From the NCBI GenBank assembly GCA_036374175.1, contig DASUUH010000137.1:11583-75582 (forward strand): DNA of 64,000 nt, written 5' to 3'. Within the stretch, counting starts at the first letter, position 1; every line of letters begins with the position of its first letter. The stretch comes from JASLBX01 sp036374175 (lineage in GTDB: Bacteria > Actinomycetota > Actinomycetes > Jiangellales > Jiangellaceae). The position numbers were made by a program, and so were the translations under genes. Positions 34,681-43,459 of this stretch are shown here, piece after piece. The notes beneath the pieces are model-generated. The model worked only from the letters and a program-made list of their open reading frames with translations. It ran no database searches and had not been told where the DNA came from.

Positions 34681-35212
34681 GACATCGACGCCGAACCAAG
34701 ACCGAGAGGCAAAGGTGCGCGGCTGGCTCACCGGCCGGCTGCCGGACGACTGGTTCGATGGCCCGCCGGAGGTAACAATCGACCGTGACGAAATCACCGT
34801 GGTCGGAACCCTGCCGCCGCCCGAGGTACCTGCCGACGCCTCGGATGTGGAGCGGGCCGCGGCTATCGCGGGACGCGTCAGGCAGTTTCGGGAAGATACC
34901 CGCGAGCGGCGGATCGAGATAGCCCGCGAGCTTGAGTACCGCAGCGACCGCAAGGTGGCCTGGGGCGTGGAGTGCGGGGGAGAACACCACATCTTCACCC
35001 GGCTGGCGGCACCCGTGATGACAAGACTGCGCCAGCCGGAACGACAGGTCCTCGACACGCTCGTCGACGCCGGGGTGGCACGGTCCCGCTCGGAGGCGCT
35101 GGCCTGGTGCGTCAAGTTGGTCGGCCAGCACACCGAAGAGTGGCTCGGTCAGCTCCGCGAGGCGATGGCGAAGGTCGAGCAGGTCCGTGATGCGGGCCCG
35201 ATCGGCGGCTAG
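34679..35212 (+). CDS. Uncharacterised protein with C-terminal ribbon-helix-helix-like region
   Basis: This 177-aa soluble, charged protein is not from a family I can name. The first 60 residues are proline/acidic rich (WLTGRLPDDWFDG), the middle is helical and strongly basic (about 60-95). The C-terminus (about 120-165) reads LVDAGVARSRSEALAWCV, the pattern of a ribbon-helix-helix or similar small DNA-binding fold. Symmetrical ATGTAA sites cover its start codon, which supports autoregulation. There is no Shine-Dalgarno, so the transcript may be leaderless. It overlaps the convergent hemolysin III gene by 4 bp. Confidence 0.75.
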   Translation: MTSTPNQDREAKVRGWLTGRLPDDWFDGPPEVTIDRDEITVVGTLPPPEVPADASDVERAAAIAGRVRQFREDTRERRIEIARELEYRSDRKVAWGVECGGEHHIFTRLAAPVMTRLRQPERQVLDTLVDAGVARSRSEALAWCVKLVGQHTEEWLGQLREAMAKVEQVRDAGPIGG

Positions 35213-35895
35213 ACGGCGACGGCTGCGCCCACGCCGAACGCGGCGAGCCACACCCCTACGTGATGGGTCAGGAACCCGGCCAATGTGCAGGCGTGGAAGA
35301 TCTCGTGAAAGCCGAACCAGCGAGGTGATGGATCCGGCCGTTTGAGCGCGTAGACGATCGCGCCCGCCGAGTAGAGCAGCCCACCGATGATGATCAATGT
35401 GAGGACCGCTGCCCCGCCGCGAGCGCCGAAGGACGGCAGCCAGAACGTAGCGGCCCAGCCCAAGCCCAGGTAGATGGGAACGTAGAGCCACCTCGGTGCG
35501 CTCAACCAGAACACGCGGAACAGCACGCCGGTGATGGCACCGACCCACACCAGGGTGAGCAGGATCTGTGCGTCCCGGCTATCGAGCAGCAGGATCGTGA
35601 ACGGCGTGTAGGTGCCCGCGATGATCAGAAAGATATTGGCGTGGTCGAATCGCCGCAGGATCGCACGCAGTCGGGGCGACCAGCGGCCACGGTGATACAG
35701 CGCGCTGATGCCGAACAACAAGGCGGCGGTTGCGGTGTAGATGGCTCCGGACACGCGGGCCGCTGGTGTCGGGGCGACGGCGACGAAGGCAACGCCGGCC
35801 AGCACCGCCACCGGGAAGATCCCGGCATGCAGCCAACCCCGCAGCTTCGGCTTGACGGCCGTGTAAACGTCCCTGATCTGGTCGTCCAGCGCCAT
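35209..35895 (-). CDS. Hemolysin III family membrane protein (TrhA/PAQR type)
   Basis: This 228-aa protein has seven predicted helices and the PAQR/HlyIII conserved residues: SALYHRGRW in the second helix region and EIFHACTLAGFLTHHVG near the C-terminus, with the His residues that bind metal. Bacterial TrhA proteins are linked to membrane lipid and energy homeostasis; toxicity as a hemolysin is not implied. It matches Rv1085c by type and position. The N-terminus is cytoplasmic and about 20 residues long. Confidence 0.9.
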   Translation of the reverse strand: MALDDQIRDVYTAVKPKLRGWLHAGIFPVAVLAGVAFVAVAPTPAARVSGAIYTATAALLFGISALYHRGRWSPRLRAILRRFDHANIFLIIAGTYTPFTILLLDSRDAQILLTLVWVGAITGVLFRVFWLSAPRWLYVPIYLGLGWAATFWLPSFGARGGAAVLTLIIIGGLLYSAGAIVYALKRPDPSPRWFGFHEIFHACTLAGFLTHHVGVWLAAFGVGAAVAV

Positions 35896-36011
35896 AGTCG
35901 CGAGCTTAACCTACGGTTGAGTAGGTATTGGTCGGTTGCCGTCGATGTCACAAACGCGCCGTGCAGGGAGTAACCTGCCCGCGGAGCATCAGCGGGAGGT
36001 AAGTGCGCGCA

Positions 36012-36773
36012 ATGGGACTGTCTGACCTGCTCTATGACATCTATGAGCGCAGGCTCCAGCGGAATCTGGACCCCGCTCGAATCCCTAACCACGTTGCGGT
36101 CATGCTGGATGGAAATCGCCGGTGGGCCCGCGCGTTCGGCGCGTCCACGACAAGTGGGTACCAGGCCGGTGCCGCCCGCGCCCGGGAATTCCTCGGCTGG
36201 TGCGACGAGGTCGGCGTCAAGGTTGTCACCCTGTTCTTGTTGTCCACCGACAACCTGCACCGGCCGGCCGACGAACTTGTGCCATTGCTCCGCATCATCG
36301 AAGGCTTGGTTGAGGACCTAGCAGGAACCGGCCAGTGGCGCGTCCATCCCGTCGGTGCGCTGGACGTCCTGCCCGATCAGACCGCCGCCGTGTTGAAAGA
36401 GGCCTCAGACCGTACTCGCGACGTCGTTGGCATGCACGTCAACGTGGCGGTCGGCTATGGCGGACGCCGCGAGATCGCCGACGCGGTGCGGTCGCTCCTT
36501 CAGGAGCACGCGGCCAAGGGGACGTCAATCGAGAAGCTCGCCGAGGTGATCACTGTCGAGCACATCGCCGAGCACCTGTATACGAAAGGCCAGCCGGATC
36601 CCGACCTGGTGATCCGCGCCAGCGGTGAGCAGCGGCTGTCCGGGTTCCTGCTGTGGCAGAGCGCGAACTCGGAGTTCTACTTCTGCGAGGCGCTGTGGCC
36701 CGACTTCCGGCGCGTGGACTTCTTGCGGGCCTTACGTTCGTACGGAGAGCGCGAGCGGCGCTACGGCCGCTGA
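36012..36773 (+). CDS. Short-chain Z-isoprenyl diphosphate synthase
   Basis: This 253-aa cis-prenyltransferase elongates isoprenyl diphosphate with IPP. It has the catalytic MLDGNRRWAR motif (Asp) and the C-terminal QPDPDLVIRASGEQRLSGFLLWQ and SEFYF segments. Its close resemblance to Rv1086, the Z-farnesyl diphosphate synthase, and its place beside hemolysin III suggest it makes the short precursor for decaprenyl phosphate. The ATG at 36012 is 12 bp from GGGAGG, while the GTG at 36003 is only 3 bp away, so the start is ambiguous. Confidence 0.92.
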   Translation: MGLSDLLYDIYERRLQRNLDPARIPNHVAVMLDGNRRWARAFGASTTSGYQAGAARAREFLGWCDEVGVKVVTLFLLSTDNLHRPADELVPLLRIIEGLVEDLAGTGQWRVHPVGALDVLPDQTAAVLKEASDRTRDVVGMHVNVAVGYGGRREIADAVRSLLQEHAAKGTSIEKLAEVITVEHIAEHLYTKGQPDPDLVIRASGEQRLSGFLLWQSANSEFYFCEALWPDFRRVDFLRALRSYGERERRYGR

Positions 36774-36809
36774 AGTGGCGCGATGTATTGAGCGGTCTGA
36801 TCCTGCGCG

Positions 36810-36908
36810 CTAGCGGTGGCGGCGCTCGGTTCGGTACCACGCAAGGAACTCGGCCCCGAGCCATAAAACGGCGATCGCGCCGATAGCCAGATACGACGGT
36901 AGGTCCAT
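36810..36908 (-). CDS. Small 32-aa membrane peptide
   Basis: A 33-codon frame encodes a peptide that starts MDLPSYLAIG, has a single hydrophobic helix, and ends AWYRTERRHR. GAGG lies 8 bp upstream of the ATG. The positive-inside tail and helix length fit a real one-pass small membrane protein. It converges on the isoprenyl synthase gene. It is too short for confident family assignment; a chance ORF cannot be excluded. Confidence 0.45.
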   Translation of the reverse strand: MDLPSYLAIGAIAVLWLGAEFLAWYRTERRHR

Positions 36909-37056
36909 CTTCAGAGCCTCGTCTTCGCTGGAGTCGCGGACGGTTGGGAGGAAACGGCAGTCGTACCGCGGTGCAGGGGATATGCAAACCGCGGTACGCC
37001 TGCCCTTCTCACTCGATCAGCGCGGACGGGGATCAACGCGCTCTCGAGGAATCCTC

Positions 37057-37120
37057 GATGCACGTGCATCAGCATGATACTTATGGCGTGCGAGCGCAAG
37101 ACCCAAGGCACGTGCAATTT
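37057..37120 (+). repeat. Palindromic control module, copy 1
   Basis: The module begins with the perfect palindrome GATGCACGTGCATC (37057-37070), continues with GCATGATA and GCGTGCGAGCGCAAGA, and ends with a second GCACGTGC palindrome (37108-37115) plus CAATTTCCC. A related copy follows about 220 bp downstream. The whole 36909-37398 gap holds these two modules and no convincing gene. Confidence 0.6.
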
Positions 37121-37274
37121 CCCTTGCTGCCATACTTCTTGCCCAAAGGGCCCGTTTCCAGGCTCGATTCCAGTCGTGGAGCGAGAAAATCGGCACCGTG
37201 AAGATCGTCTAAGGGCTGGAGCATGACGCCGGCCGACGTTCCAGTCGCCGAGGCGATTCGGGCGTTAAATCGTG

Positions 37275-37345
37275 CGCGTGCACGTGCATCCGCATGGTAT
37301 GTTGGTGCATGCGAACGCAAGATCGTTCGTGCGCACGTGCAAATC
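37275..37345 (+). repeat. Palindromic control module, copy 2, before the DUF397 gene
   Basis: This copy carries TGCACGTGCA (37279-37288), GCATGGTATGTTGG, GCATGCGAACGCAAGA and GCACGTGC (37333-37340) followed by AAATCCCC. Order and content match copy 1, with slightly different spacing (53 bp between palindrome centres instead of 48). It lies about 55 bp upstream of the DUF397 gene and is a likely operator/promoter for the adjacent XRE regulator. Confidence 0.6.
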
Positions 37346-37398
37346 CCCTGTGAGCGGCGGTGTGACCGTCGCAGCCCTCATTAGATGCGGAGAACGTG

Positions 37399-37638
37399 AT
37401 GCTCCAGCCCTACAACGGCATCTCGGCGGACGAACTGACCGGGGTCACCTGGCGGAAGAGCAGCTTCAGCAACCCGAACGGGAACTGCGTGGAGCTTGCT
37501 CAGTTGCCCGGCGGGGGGATCGCTATGCGGAACTCCAGAGATCCTCACGGTCCGGCGCTGGTCTACACCCCGGCCGAGCTGTCCGCCTTCCTCGAGGGGT
37601 CGAAGAACGGCGAATTCGACGGCTTCGTCGGCCAGTAG
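37399..37638 (+). CDS. DUF397 domain protein
   Basis: This 79-aa protein carries the DUF397 pattern: TWRKSSFSNPNGNCVELA, then MRNSRDPHGPALVYTPAELSAFL. DUF397 proteins are small actinobacterial partners of XRE-type regulators with a DUF5753 domain, as in the WhiJ-like systems of Streptomyces, where they modulate the regulator. The ATG at 37399 follows GGAG by 6 bp. The XRE partner is the next gene on the same strand, 96 bp downstream. Confidence 0.88.
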   Translation: MLQPYNGISADELTGVTWRKSSFSNPNGNCVELAQLPGGGIAMRNSRDPHGPALVYTPAELSAFLEGSKNGEFDGFVGQ

Positions 37639-37734
37639 CAGCGCCCGCCCGGCCGGGGGCTGGTGTCATGATCCCCAAACCAAGTACTATGGCCGTTCGG
37701 GGATCTGATCGACTGTGCCAACGGGGGTCGGGGC

Positions 37735-38628
37735 GTGAGCATGACGCAACCACCTGGTGGGGCTGGCGGCGGTCCCACCGCTCTAAGGATGCTGCTTGGC
37801 TCTCACCTGCGCAGATTGCGTGAAGCGCAGGGCATCAGTCGTGAGACGGCTGGCTGGGAGATTCGGGCTTCGGAGTCGAAGATCAGCCGGATGGAGCTCG
37901 GCCGGGTCAGCTTCAAAGAGCGCGATGTTGCTGACCTCCTGACGCTTTACGGAGTCGACGACGAGGAGGAGCGCGCGCGGCTGCTCGCCCTGGTCCGCGA
38001 AGCGAACACCCCCGGCTGGTGGCACCGCGAGGGCGACATTCTGCCCGGCTGGTTCCAGTCCTATCTCGGACTCGAGGCTTCGGCGTCGTTGATCCGTGCG
38101 TACGAGATCCAGTTCATCCCCGGGCTGCTGCAGACGGCCGAGTACGCGCGGGCGGTGATCTTGCTCGGTCACCACATGGCGGCGCCGTGGGAGATCGACC
38201 GGCGGGTGGCGCTGCGGATGCGGCGCCAGGAAGTGCTCACCCGCGAGAAGCCGCCTACTGTCTGGGCGGTGCTCGACGAGGCCGCGCTGCGTCGGCCGAT
38301 CGGCGGCTCGACGGTGATGGCCGCTCAGATCGCACACCTTGTCGACATCGCGAAACTGCGGAACGTCAAGATTCAGGTCATCCCGTTCGCCTCCGGCGGT
38401 CATGCTGCGGCGGGAGGCCCGTTCACCATCCTGCGTTTCCCGGAGCCAGACCTGTCCGATGTCGTATATATCGAGCAGATGAGCAGTGCGCTGTATCTGG
38501 ACAAGGCCGAGGACGTCGACTTCTACACCGCCATGATGGAGCAGTTGTGCGTGCAGGCTGAGCCGCCGGCGCGAACCCCGGAGATCCTCGACGAGATCTT
38601 GCGTGATTTCAAGGCGCAGACTAAATGA
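37735..38628 (+). CDS. XRE-family regulator with DUF5753 domain (WhiJ-like)
   Basis: This 297-aa protein has an N-terminal helix-turn-helix (about 18-75, LRRLREAQGISRETAGWEIRA) and a DUF5753 sensor domain (about 95-290) with the typical EIQFIPGLLQTAEYARAV and QVIPFASGGHAA segments. Such proteins pair with DUF397 and can act as developmental or metabolic repressors in Streptomyces. Likely targets are the TGCACGTGCA modules just upstream. The GTG at 37735 is used; an ATG at 37741 is equally possible, and neither has a strong ribosome binding site. Confidence 0.9.
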   Translation: MSMTQPPGGAGGGPTALRMLLGSHLRRLREAQGISRETAGWEIRASESKISRMELGRVSFKERDVADLLTLYGVDDEEERARLLALVREANTPGWWHREGDILPGWFQSYLGLEASASLIRAYEIQFIPGLLQTAEYARAVILLGHHMAAPWEIDRRVALRMRRQEVLTREKPPTVWAVLDEAALRRPIGGSTVMAAQIAHLVDIAKLRNVKIQVIPFASGGHAAAGGPFTILRFPEPDLSDVVYIEQMSSALYLDKAEDVDFYTAMMEQLCVQAEPPARTPEILDEILRDFKAQTK

Positions 38629-38825
38629 ATCTTGGTACTGGTGATCCACCCGGATGATCTGCTTGGATAGGCGCGTCGGCTCCGCCGGGATCGCGACGTC
38701 ACAACGGGCGACCGCCCGCCGACGGCGAGTTCGATGCCGGTGTGCCGGCGAGCGCGACGGCCGCGGATGAGCAGTCACCCGCTGCCGGCCAGGTCATGCG
38801 ACGCCGAGACGGGAGTCAAGGACAC

Positions 38826-39644
38826 ATGAGTGACGCAACAGCGTGGATGAAGCGGGCGCCCAGCGACCCGGCCGCCAACCTCGACACGTCGGTTCCGCAC
38901 GCGGCGCGGCTGTGGAACTACTGGATGGGCGGCAAGGACAACTTCGAAGCCGACCGCGCCGCCGGTGACGCCGTTGCCGATGCCTACCCCGACATCGTCA
39001 CCATGGCCAAGGAGTCCCGCCAGTTCCTCATCCGCGTCGTGAGTTACCTGGCCGGCGACGCCGGGATCCGCCAGTTCCTGGACGTCGGCGCCGGGCTGCC
39101 CACCATGGAGAACACGCACGAGGTCGCCCAGCGAATCAACCCCGACTCGCGGGTCGTGTACGTCGACAACGATCCGCTGGTACTGGTGCACGCGCGGGCG
39201 CTGCTGGCCAACACGACTCCCGAAGGTGTCACGGCGTACGTGGATGCCGACTACCACGAACCGGACAGGATCCTCGCCGATGCGCACAACGTCCTGAACT
39301 TCAACGAGCCGGTGGCGGTCATGTTCATGGGCGTGATGGGCTACGTCCAGGAGCTGGCCGAGGTCCGATCGATCGTCGAGCACCTCATGGCGCCGTTCCC
39401 GTCCGGTAGCTACCTCGTGTTGTGGGACGGCACTGCCACCGGCGATGCCGTCAGCGAGGGTGCGGACAAGCTCGTGGAATCCGGCGGTGTGCCGTACTAC
39501 CTGCGCACCCCGGACGAGCTCGCGCAGTGCTTCGAAGGATTCGAAATGGTCGACCCGGGGATGGCGCCGATCACGCACTGGCGCCCGGAAGTTGTTGACG
39601 TACCTGACATCGACGCGTATGGAGCCGTGGCGCGCAAGCCGTAG
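38826..39644 (+). CDS. SAM-dependent methyltransferase, DUF574 type
   Basis: This 272-aa protein has the Methyltransf_19 (DUF574) features: VPHAARLWNYWMGGKDNFEADR at the N-terminus (residue positions about 24-45), FLDVGAGLPTMENTHEVA as motif I, and VVYVDNDPLVLVHARALL. These enzymes are abundant in actinomycetes and often sit beside XRE-DUF5753 regulators, as here. The substrate is unknown. The ATG at 38826 is chosen because AAGGA precedes it; the upstream frame from 38742 lacks such a site. A GC-rich hairpin follows the stop. Confidence 0.9.
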   Translation: MSDATAWMKRAPSDPAANLDTSVPHAARLWNYWMGGKDNFEADRAAGDAVADAYPDIVTMAKESRQFLIRVVSYLAGDAGIRQFLDVGAGLPTMENTHEVAQRINPDSRVVYVDNDPLVLVHARALLANTTPEGVTAYVDADYHEPDRILADAHNVLNFNEPVAVMFMGVMGYVQELAEVRSIVEHLMAPFPSGSYLVLWDGTATGDAVSEGADKLVESGGVPYYLRTPDELAQCFEGFEMVDPGMAPITHWRPEVVDVPDIDAYGAVARKP

Positions 39645-39661
39645 GCACCTGAACGAACCAG

Positions 39662-39701
39662 GCGGGCTCGGGCGCGACGTTCGAGTCGCTCTCGGGCCCG
39701 C
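39662..39701 (+). terminator. GC-rich hairpin after the DUF574 methyltransferase
   Basis: GCGGGC (39662-39667) pairs with GCCCGC (39696-39701) and GCGAC (39674-39678) with GTCGC (39685-39689), giving a long, imperfect stem between the methyltransferase stop and the ABC exporter start. Confidence 0.5.
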
Positions 39702-39739
39702 TTGCGTGTGCGGCCGCGTAATTGGCATGAGTTCTGTCA

Positions 39740-41638
39740 GTGACCTCAGGTAGAACTGGTCGGGTGCTCGCGACCGCCCAGACATCTGAGTTCGCGACCG
39801 CCGAAGCACTCCCTACCGATCGGCGGGGGCCGGTGCGCTGGCTGTGGTCGCAGCTGCGGCGGCAGCGAGTCTTCCTCACCGCATTCCTCGGCGGATCGCT
39901 GCTCGCTGTCGTGCTCAACTCGATGGTGCCGACCCTCACCGGGGCCGCGTTCGATGCGGTTCTGTCGAGCAACGGTGACCGGGCCGGGGCATTGGCGGTC
40001 GTCTCGCTCGCGCTGCTGGCGGTTGTGTTTCTGCGTGGCGTGTTCGACCTGCTCGCCCGCCTCAGCAGCGAGCTGCTGTCCAAGCGTCTCGAGCGCGACG
40101 CGCGCGAAGAGCTGTACGTCAGCCTGCTCGGCAAGAGCCAGACGTTTCACAACCGGCAGCGGGTCGGCGACCTGATGGCGCGGGCCGCCAACGACATCCG
40201 GCAGCTGTCGTACATGGTGAGCCCCGGCCTGGATCTGATTGTCGATTCGGGGTTACAGGGCATCATTCCGCTGATCTTCATCGCGTTCATCGACCCGCGG
40301 CTGCTGCTGGTTCCGGGGCTGTTCGTGATTGCGTTCGTGATCGCCCTGCGCCACTACATGCGCCAGTTGAGTCCGGTCTCTACCGAGATGCGAGAGCAGT
40401 TCGGCACTCTGAACGCCGGGCTGGCCGAAGCCGTCCGCGGCATCGAAGTCATCAAGGTCACGGCGCAGGAAGACCAGGAGCGTCGCCGGTTCGACGTCAA
40501 CGCCCGGCGGTACCGCGATTCGTTCGTGCGCAACGGGCTCATTCAGGCGAAGTACCTGCCGACGTTGCTGCTCGCCGTCGCGCTGGCCGGCGCGCTGTGG
40601 CATGCGCTGTTCTTGTACAACGCGGGTGAGCTGACCTTGGGCGACGTCGTGGCCTTCATGGGCCTGATCGGCCTGCTCGGATTCCCGACCTTCATCTCCA
40701 TCTTTGCTTACTCGATGGTGCAACTCGGCATAGTCTCGGCGCGCCGGATCCTGTCGATCATGAATTCCGAGACCGAGCTCGACCACAACGCGGCCGGTTA
40801 CAGCGCGCCGATGCGAGGCAAGATCGAGTTCGAACGCGTCAGTTTCGCCCACGCGGACGATCGCGGCAGTGGGGCCGTACTCAACGAGCTGAGCTTCACC
40901 ATCGAGCCGGGCGAGACGGTGGCGATCGTCGGCGAAACCGGCTCTGGAAAGAGCACGCTAGTCAAGCTGGTGCCGCGAATCTTCGACGTCGACTCCGGCC
41001 GTATCTTGATCGACGGGGTCGACGTGCGCGACTGGAACCTCGACTCGTTGCGGTCCCAGATCTCCACGATCGAGCAGGACATCGTCCTGTTCTCGCGGCC
41101 CGTGGCGGAGAACATCGCGTTCAGCCTCGGGCAGCAGGTCGACCGAGCCGCGATCGAGCAGGCAGCTCGCGATGCGCAGGCCCACGAGTTCATCGTTGAA
41201 CTCGACAACCGATACGACACTGTGATCGGCGAGCGCGGCGTCACCCTATCCGGGGGCCAGCGGCAGCGGCTCGCCATCGCCCGGGCGTTGCTGACCGACC
41301 CCGCGATCCTGATCCTCGATGATTCGACGAGCGCGATCGACTCGGCGACGGAGGACAAGATCCAGCGGGCCATCGATCGAATCCAGCAGGGCCGAACGAC
41401 ACTGCTGATCACGCACCGGCTGTCGCAGATCCGGTGGGCTGACAAAGTGCTCCTGCTCCGACGCGGCACGCTGGTCGATTTCGGCACGCATGACGAGCTG
41501 CTCGGCCGCAGCCGCCTCTACCGGCGGATATTCGCGCATTACGACGAGATTGAGGTTCCCGGGCGGACGGTCGGCACGACGGCAGCCGGGTTGTCCGGCG
41601 AAGCCGGCCGACCGGTGCGGAGCGAGGGGAGCGAGTAG
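39740..41638 (+). CDS. ABC exporter half-transporter, degenerate-site subunit
   Basis: This 632-aa protein has six transmembrane helices (about 30-330) and a nucleotide-binding domain (about 350-610). Walker A is GETGSGKST and the signature LSGGQRQR is canonical, but Walker B reads ILILDDSTSA, with Asp in place of the catalytic Glu. This is typical of the non-catalytic site of heterodimeric exporters such as TM287/288. The partner starts right after its stop codon (TAGATG). The GTG at 39740 has no clear ribosome binding site; the GTG at 39764 is an alternative. The transported substrate is unknown. Confidence 0.9.
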   Translation: MTSGRTGRVLATAQTSEFATAEALPTDRRGPVRWLWSQLRRQRVFLTAFLGGSLLAVVLNSMVPTLTGAAFDAVLSSNGDRAGALAVVSLALLAVVFLRGVFDLLARLSSELLSKRLERDAREELYVSLLGKSQTFHNRQRVGDLMARAANDIRQLSYMVSPGLDLIVDSGLQGIIPLIFIAFIDPRLLLVPGLFVIAFVIALRHYMRQLSPVSTEMREQFGTLNAGLAEAVRGIEVIKVTAQEDQERRRFDVNARRYRDSFVRNGLIQAKYLPTLLLAVALAGALWHALFLYNAGELTLGDVVAFMGLIGLLGFPTFISIFAYSMVQLGIVSARRILSIMNSETELDHNAAGYSAPMRGKIEFERVSFAHADDRGSGAVLNELSFTIEPGETVAIVGETGSGKSTLVKLVPRIFDVDSGRILIDGVDVRDWNLDSLRSQISTIEQDIVLFSRPVAENIAFSLGQQVDRAAIEQAARDAQAHEFIVELDNRYDTVIGERGVTLSGGQRQRLAIARALLTDPAILILDDSTSAIDSATEDKIQRAIDRIQQGRTTLLITHRLSQIRWADKVLLLRRGTLVDFGTHDELLGRSRLYRRIFAHYDEIEVPGRTVGTTAAGLSGEAGRPVRSEGSE

Positions 41639-43459
41639 ATGGGATTCCTACTCGACGGCCTCGACACCGAGGGTTACGACCGCACCTACGGCGACCGGGA
41701 GTTGCTCAGGCGTATCCTCCGCTATTTCCGGCCCAAGCTGCCGTCGATGATCACTGTCGCAGTGATGATCGTGCTGTACTCGGCAACCCAGGCGGCGGTT
41801 CCGCTGCTGGTCAGCTGGGGCGTGGACCGGATCGAAGCCGGCACGGTGGCGAGCGTGGGGTGGCTGCTCACCGGTGCGATCCTGGTGGTCGGCGTGCTGG
41901 GATGGGGATTCAACTTCGTCCGACAGTGGTACAGCGCGCGTGTTACCGGCGATGTGGTGCTCGACCTGCGTCGAGACGCGTTCGATGCGGTGCTCGAGCG
42001 TGACATGTCGTTCTACGACGAGCATCCCTCCGGCAAGATCGTCAGTCGGGTCACGTCCGACACCGACGACTTCGCCACCGTCGTCAACCTCACGATGAAC
42101 TTGATCAGCCAAGTCCTGCTTGTCGGGTTTGTCACCGCGTTGCTGTTCCAGCGCAGCGTCCAACTCGCCTTGCTGACCCTTGCGGTGGCTCCGATCGTCA
42201 TGGGCGCGGCGCTGATGTTCCGCAAAGTGGCGCGCGCCAGCACTCAGCGTGCGCAGCGTTCCCTGGCCAGGGTCAACGCCAACCTGCAGGAGACGATGGC
42301 CGGCATATCCGTGGCCAAGAACTTCCGGCAAGAGCGCACCGTCTATGACGAGTTCCGGCCCATCAATCAGCAGAGTTACGCCGTCACGCTGCGGCAGGGT
42401 TTCATCTTTTCCGGCATCTTCCCAGTGCTGTTCCTCGTCGCAGGGCTGGCGACCGTTGTACTCGTCCAGGTGGGCGGCACGTCGGTGCTCGGCGGCCGGC
42501 TCAGTGCCGGGGATTGGTACCTGTTCCTGCAGGCGGTGGCCATGTTCTGGTTCCCGCTCACGTCCATCGCGGCGTTCTGGTCTCAGTTCCAGCAAGGACT
42601 GGCGGCAGCCGAGCGGGTCTTCGCGCTGATCGACGCGCGCCCGCGGGTCGTCCAGAACGACAACCGCCACGTCGGGCCGTTGGCCGGTCGCATCGAATTC
42701 CGCGACGTCTCGTTCGGATACGACGTCGGCGTTCCGGTGCTCCAGGGCTTCAGCCTCACCATCGAGGCCGGCGAGACCGTTGCGCTCGTCGGCCATACCG
42801 GTGCCGGCAAGTCAACTCTGGCCAAGCTGATCACCCGGTTCTACGAGTTCCAGGGTGGTGCGTTGCTCATCGACGGTCACGACATCCGTAGTTTCGACCT
42901 GCGGCAGTACCGGAGGCAGATCGGTGCCGTCCCGCAGGAGCCGTTCTTGTTCAGCGGCACCGCTGCCGACAACATCCGGTATCCCCGTCCGGACGCTACC
43001 GCTGATGAGGTCGGTGCGGCCGCGATGAAGTTGGGCGGCGGGGACTGGGTCGATGCGCTGCCACGCGGTCTCGAAACCGACGTCGGCGAGCATGGACGCG
43101 CGCTGTCCATGGGTCAACGCCAGCTCGTCGCCCTTGCCCGTCTGCTCGTCCAGGATCCGGCCATCGTGCTGCTCGACGAAGCCACCGCAAGTGTCGATCC
43201 GCTCACCGAGGCGCAGATTCAAGAGGGACTCGACGTCGTATTGGCCGGGCGGACGTCCATCGTCATCGCGCACCGGCTGTCCACGATCGAACACGTCGAC
43301 CGGATCATCGTCCTCGACCACGGCCGGATCGTGGAGGAGGGCACGCACGCTGACCTCATGCGTGCTGCTGGGCGATATCACGAGGTCTACGACACCTACT
43401 TCCGCCACCAATCCCCGAACTACCGACCCGAACCAGCCACCACCCCCGCTGCCGAATGA
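41639..43459 (+). CDS. ABC exporter half-transporter, catalytic-site subunit
   Basis: This 606-aa partner has the same six-helix plus ATPase layout. Walker A is GHTGAGKST and Walker B is IVLLDEATASVD with the normal Glu, but the signature reads LSMGQRQL instead of LSGGQ. In the heterodimer, its Walker motifs and the partner's canonical signature form the active site, while the other site is degenerate. The ATG follows the upstream stop directly and has AGGGGAG before it. The TGA stop is part of repeat copy C. Confidence 0.92.
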   Translation: MGFLLDGLDTEGYDRTYGDRELLRRILRYFRPKLPSMITVAVMIVLYSATQAAVPLLVSWGVDRIEAGTVASVGWLLTGAILVVGVLGWGFNFVRQWYSARVTGDVVLDLRRDAFDAVLERDMSFYDEHPSGKIVSRVTSDTDDFATVVNLTMNLISQVLLVGFVTALLFQRSVQLALLTLAVAPIVMGAALMFRKVARASTQRAQRSLARVNANLQETMAGISVAKNFRQERTVYDEFRPINQQSYAVTLRQGFIFSGIFPVLFLVAGLATVVLVQVGGTSVLGGRLSAGDWYLFLQAVAMFWFPLTSIAAFWSQFQQGLAAAERVFALIDARPRVVQNDNRHVGPLAGRIEFRDVSFGYDVGVPVLQGFSLTIEAGETVALVGHTGAGKSTLAKLITRFYEFQGGALLIDGHDIRSFDLRQYRRQIGAVPQEPFLFSGTAADNIRYPRPDATADEVGAAAMKLGGGDWVDALPRGLETDVGEHGRALSMGQRQLVALARLLVQDPAIVLLDEATASVDPLTEAQIQEGLDVVLAGRTSIVIAHRLSTIEHVDRIIVLDHGRIVEEGTHADLMRAAGRYHEVYDTYFRHQSPNYRPEPATTPAAE

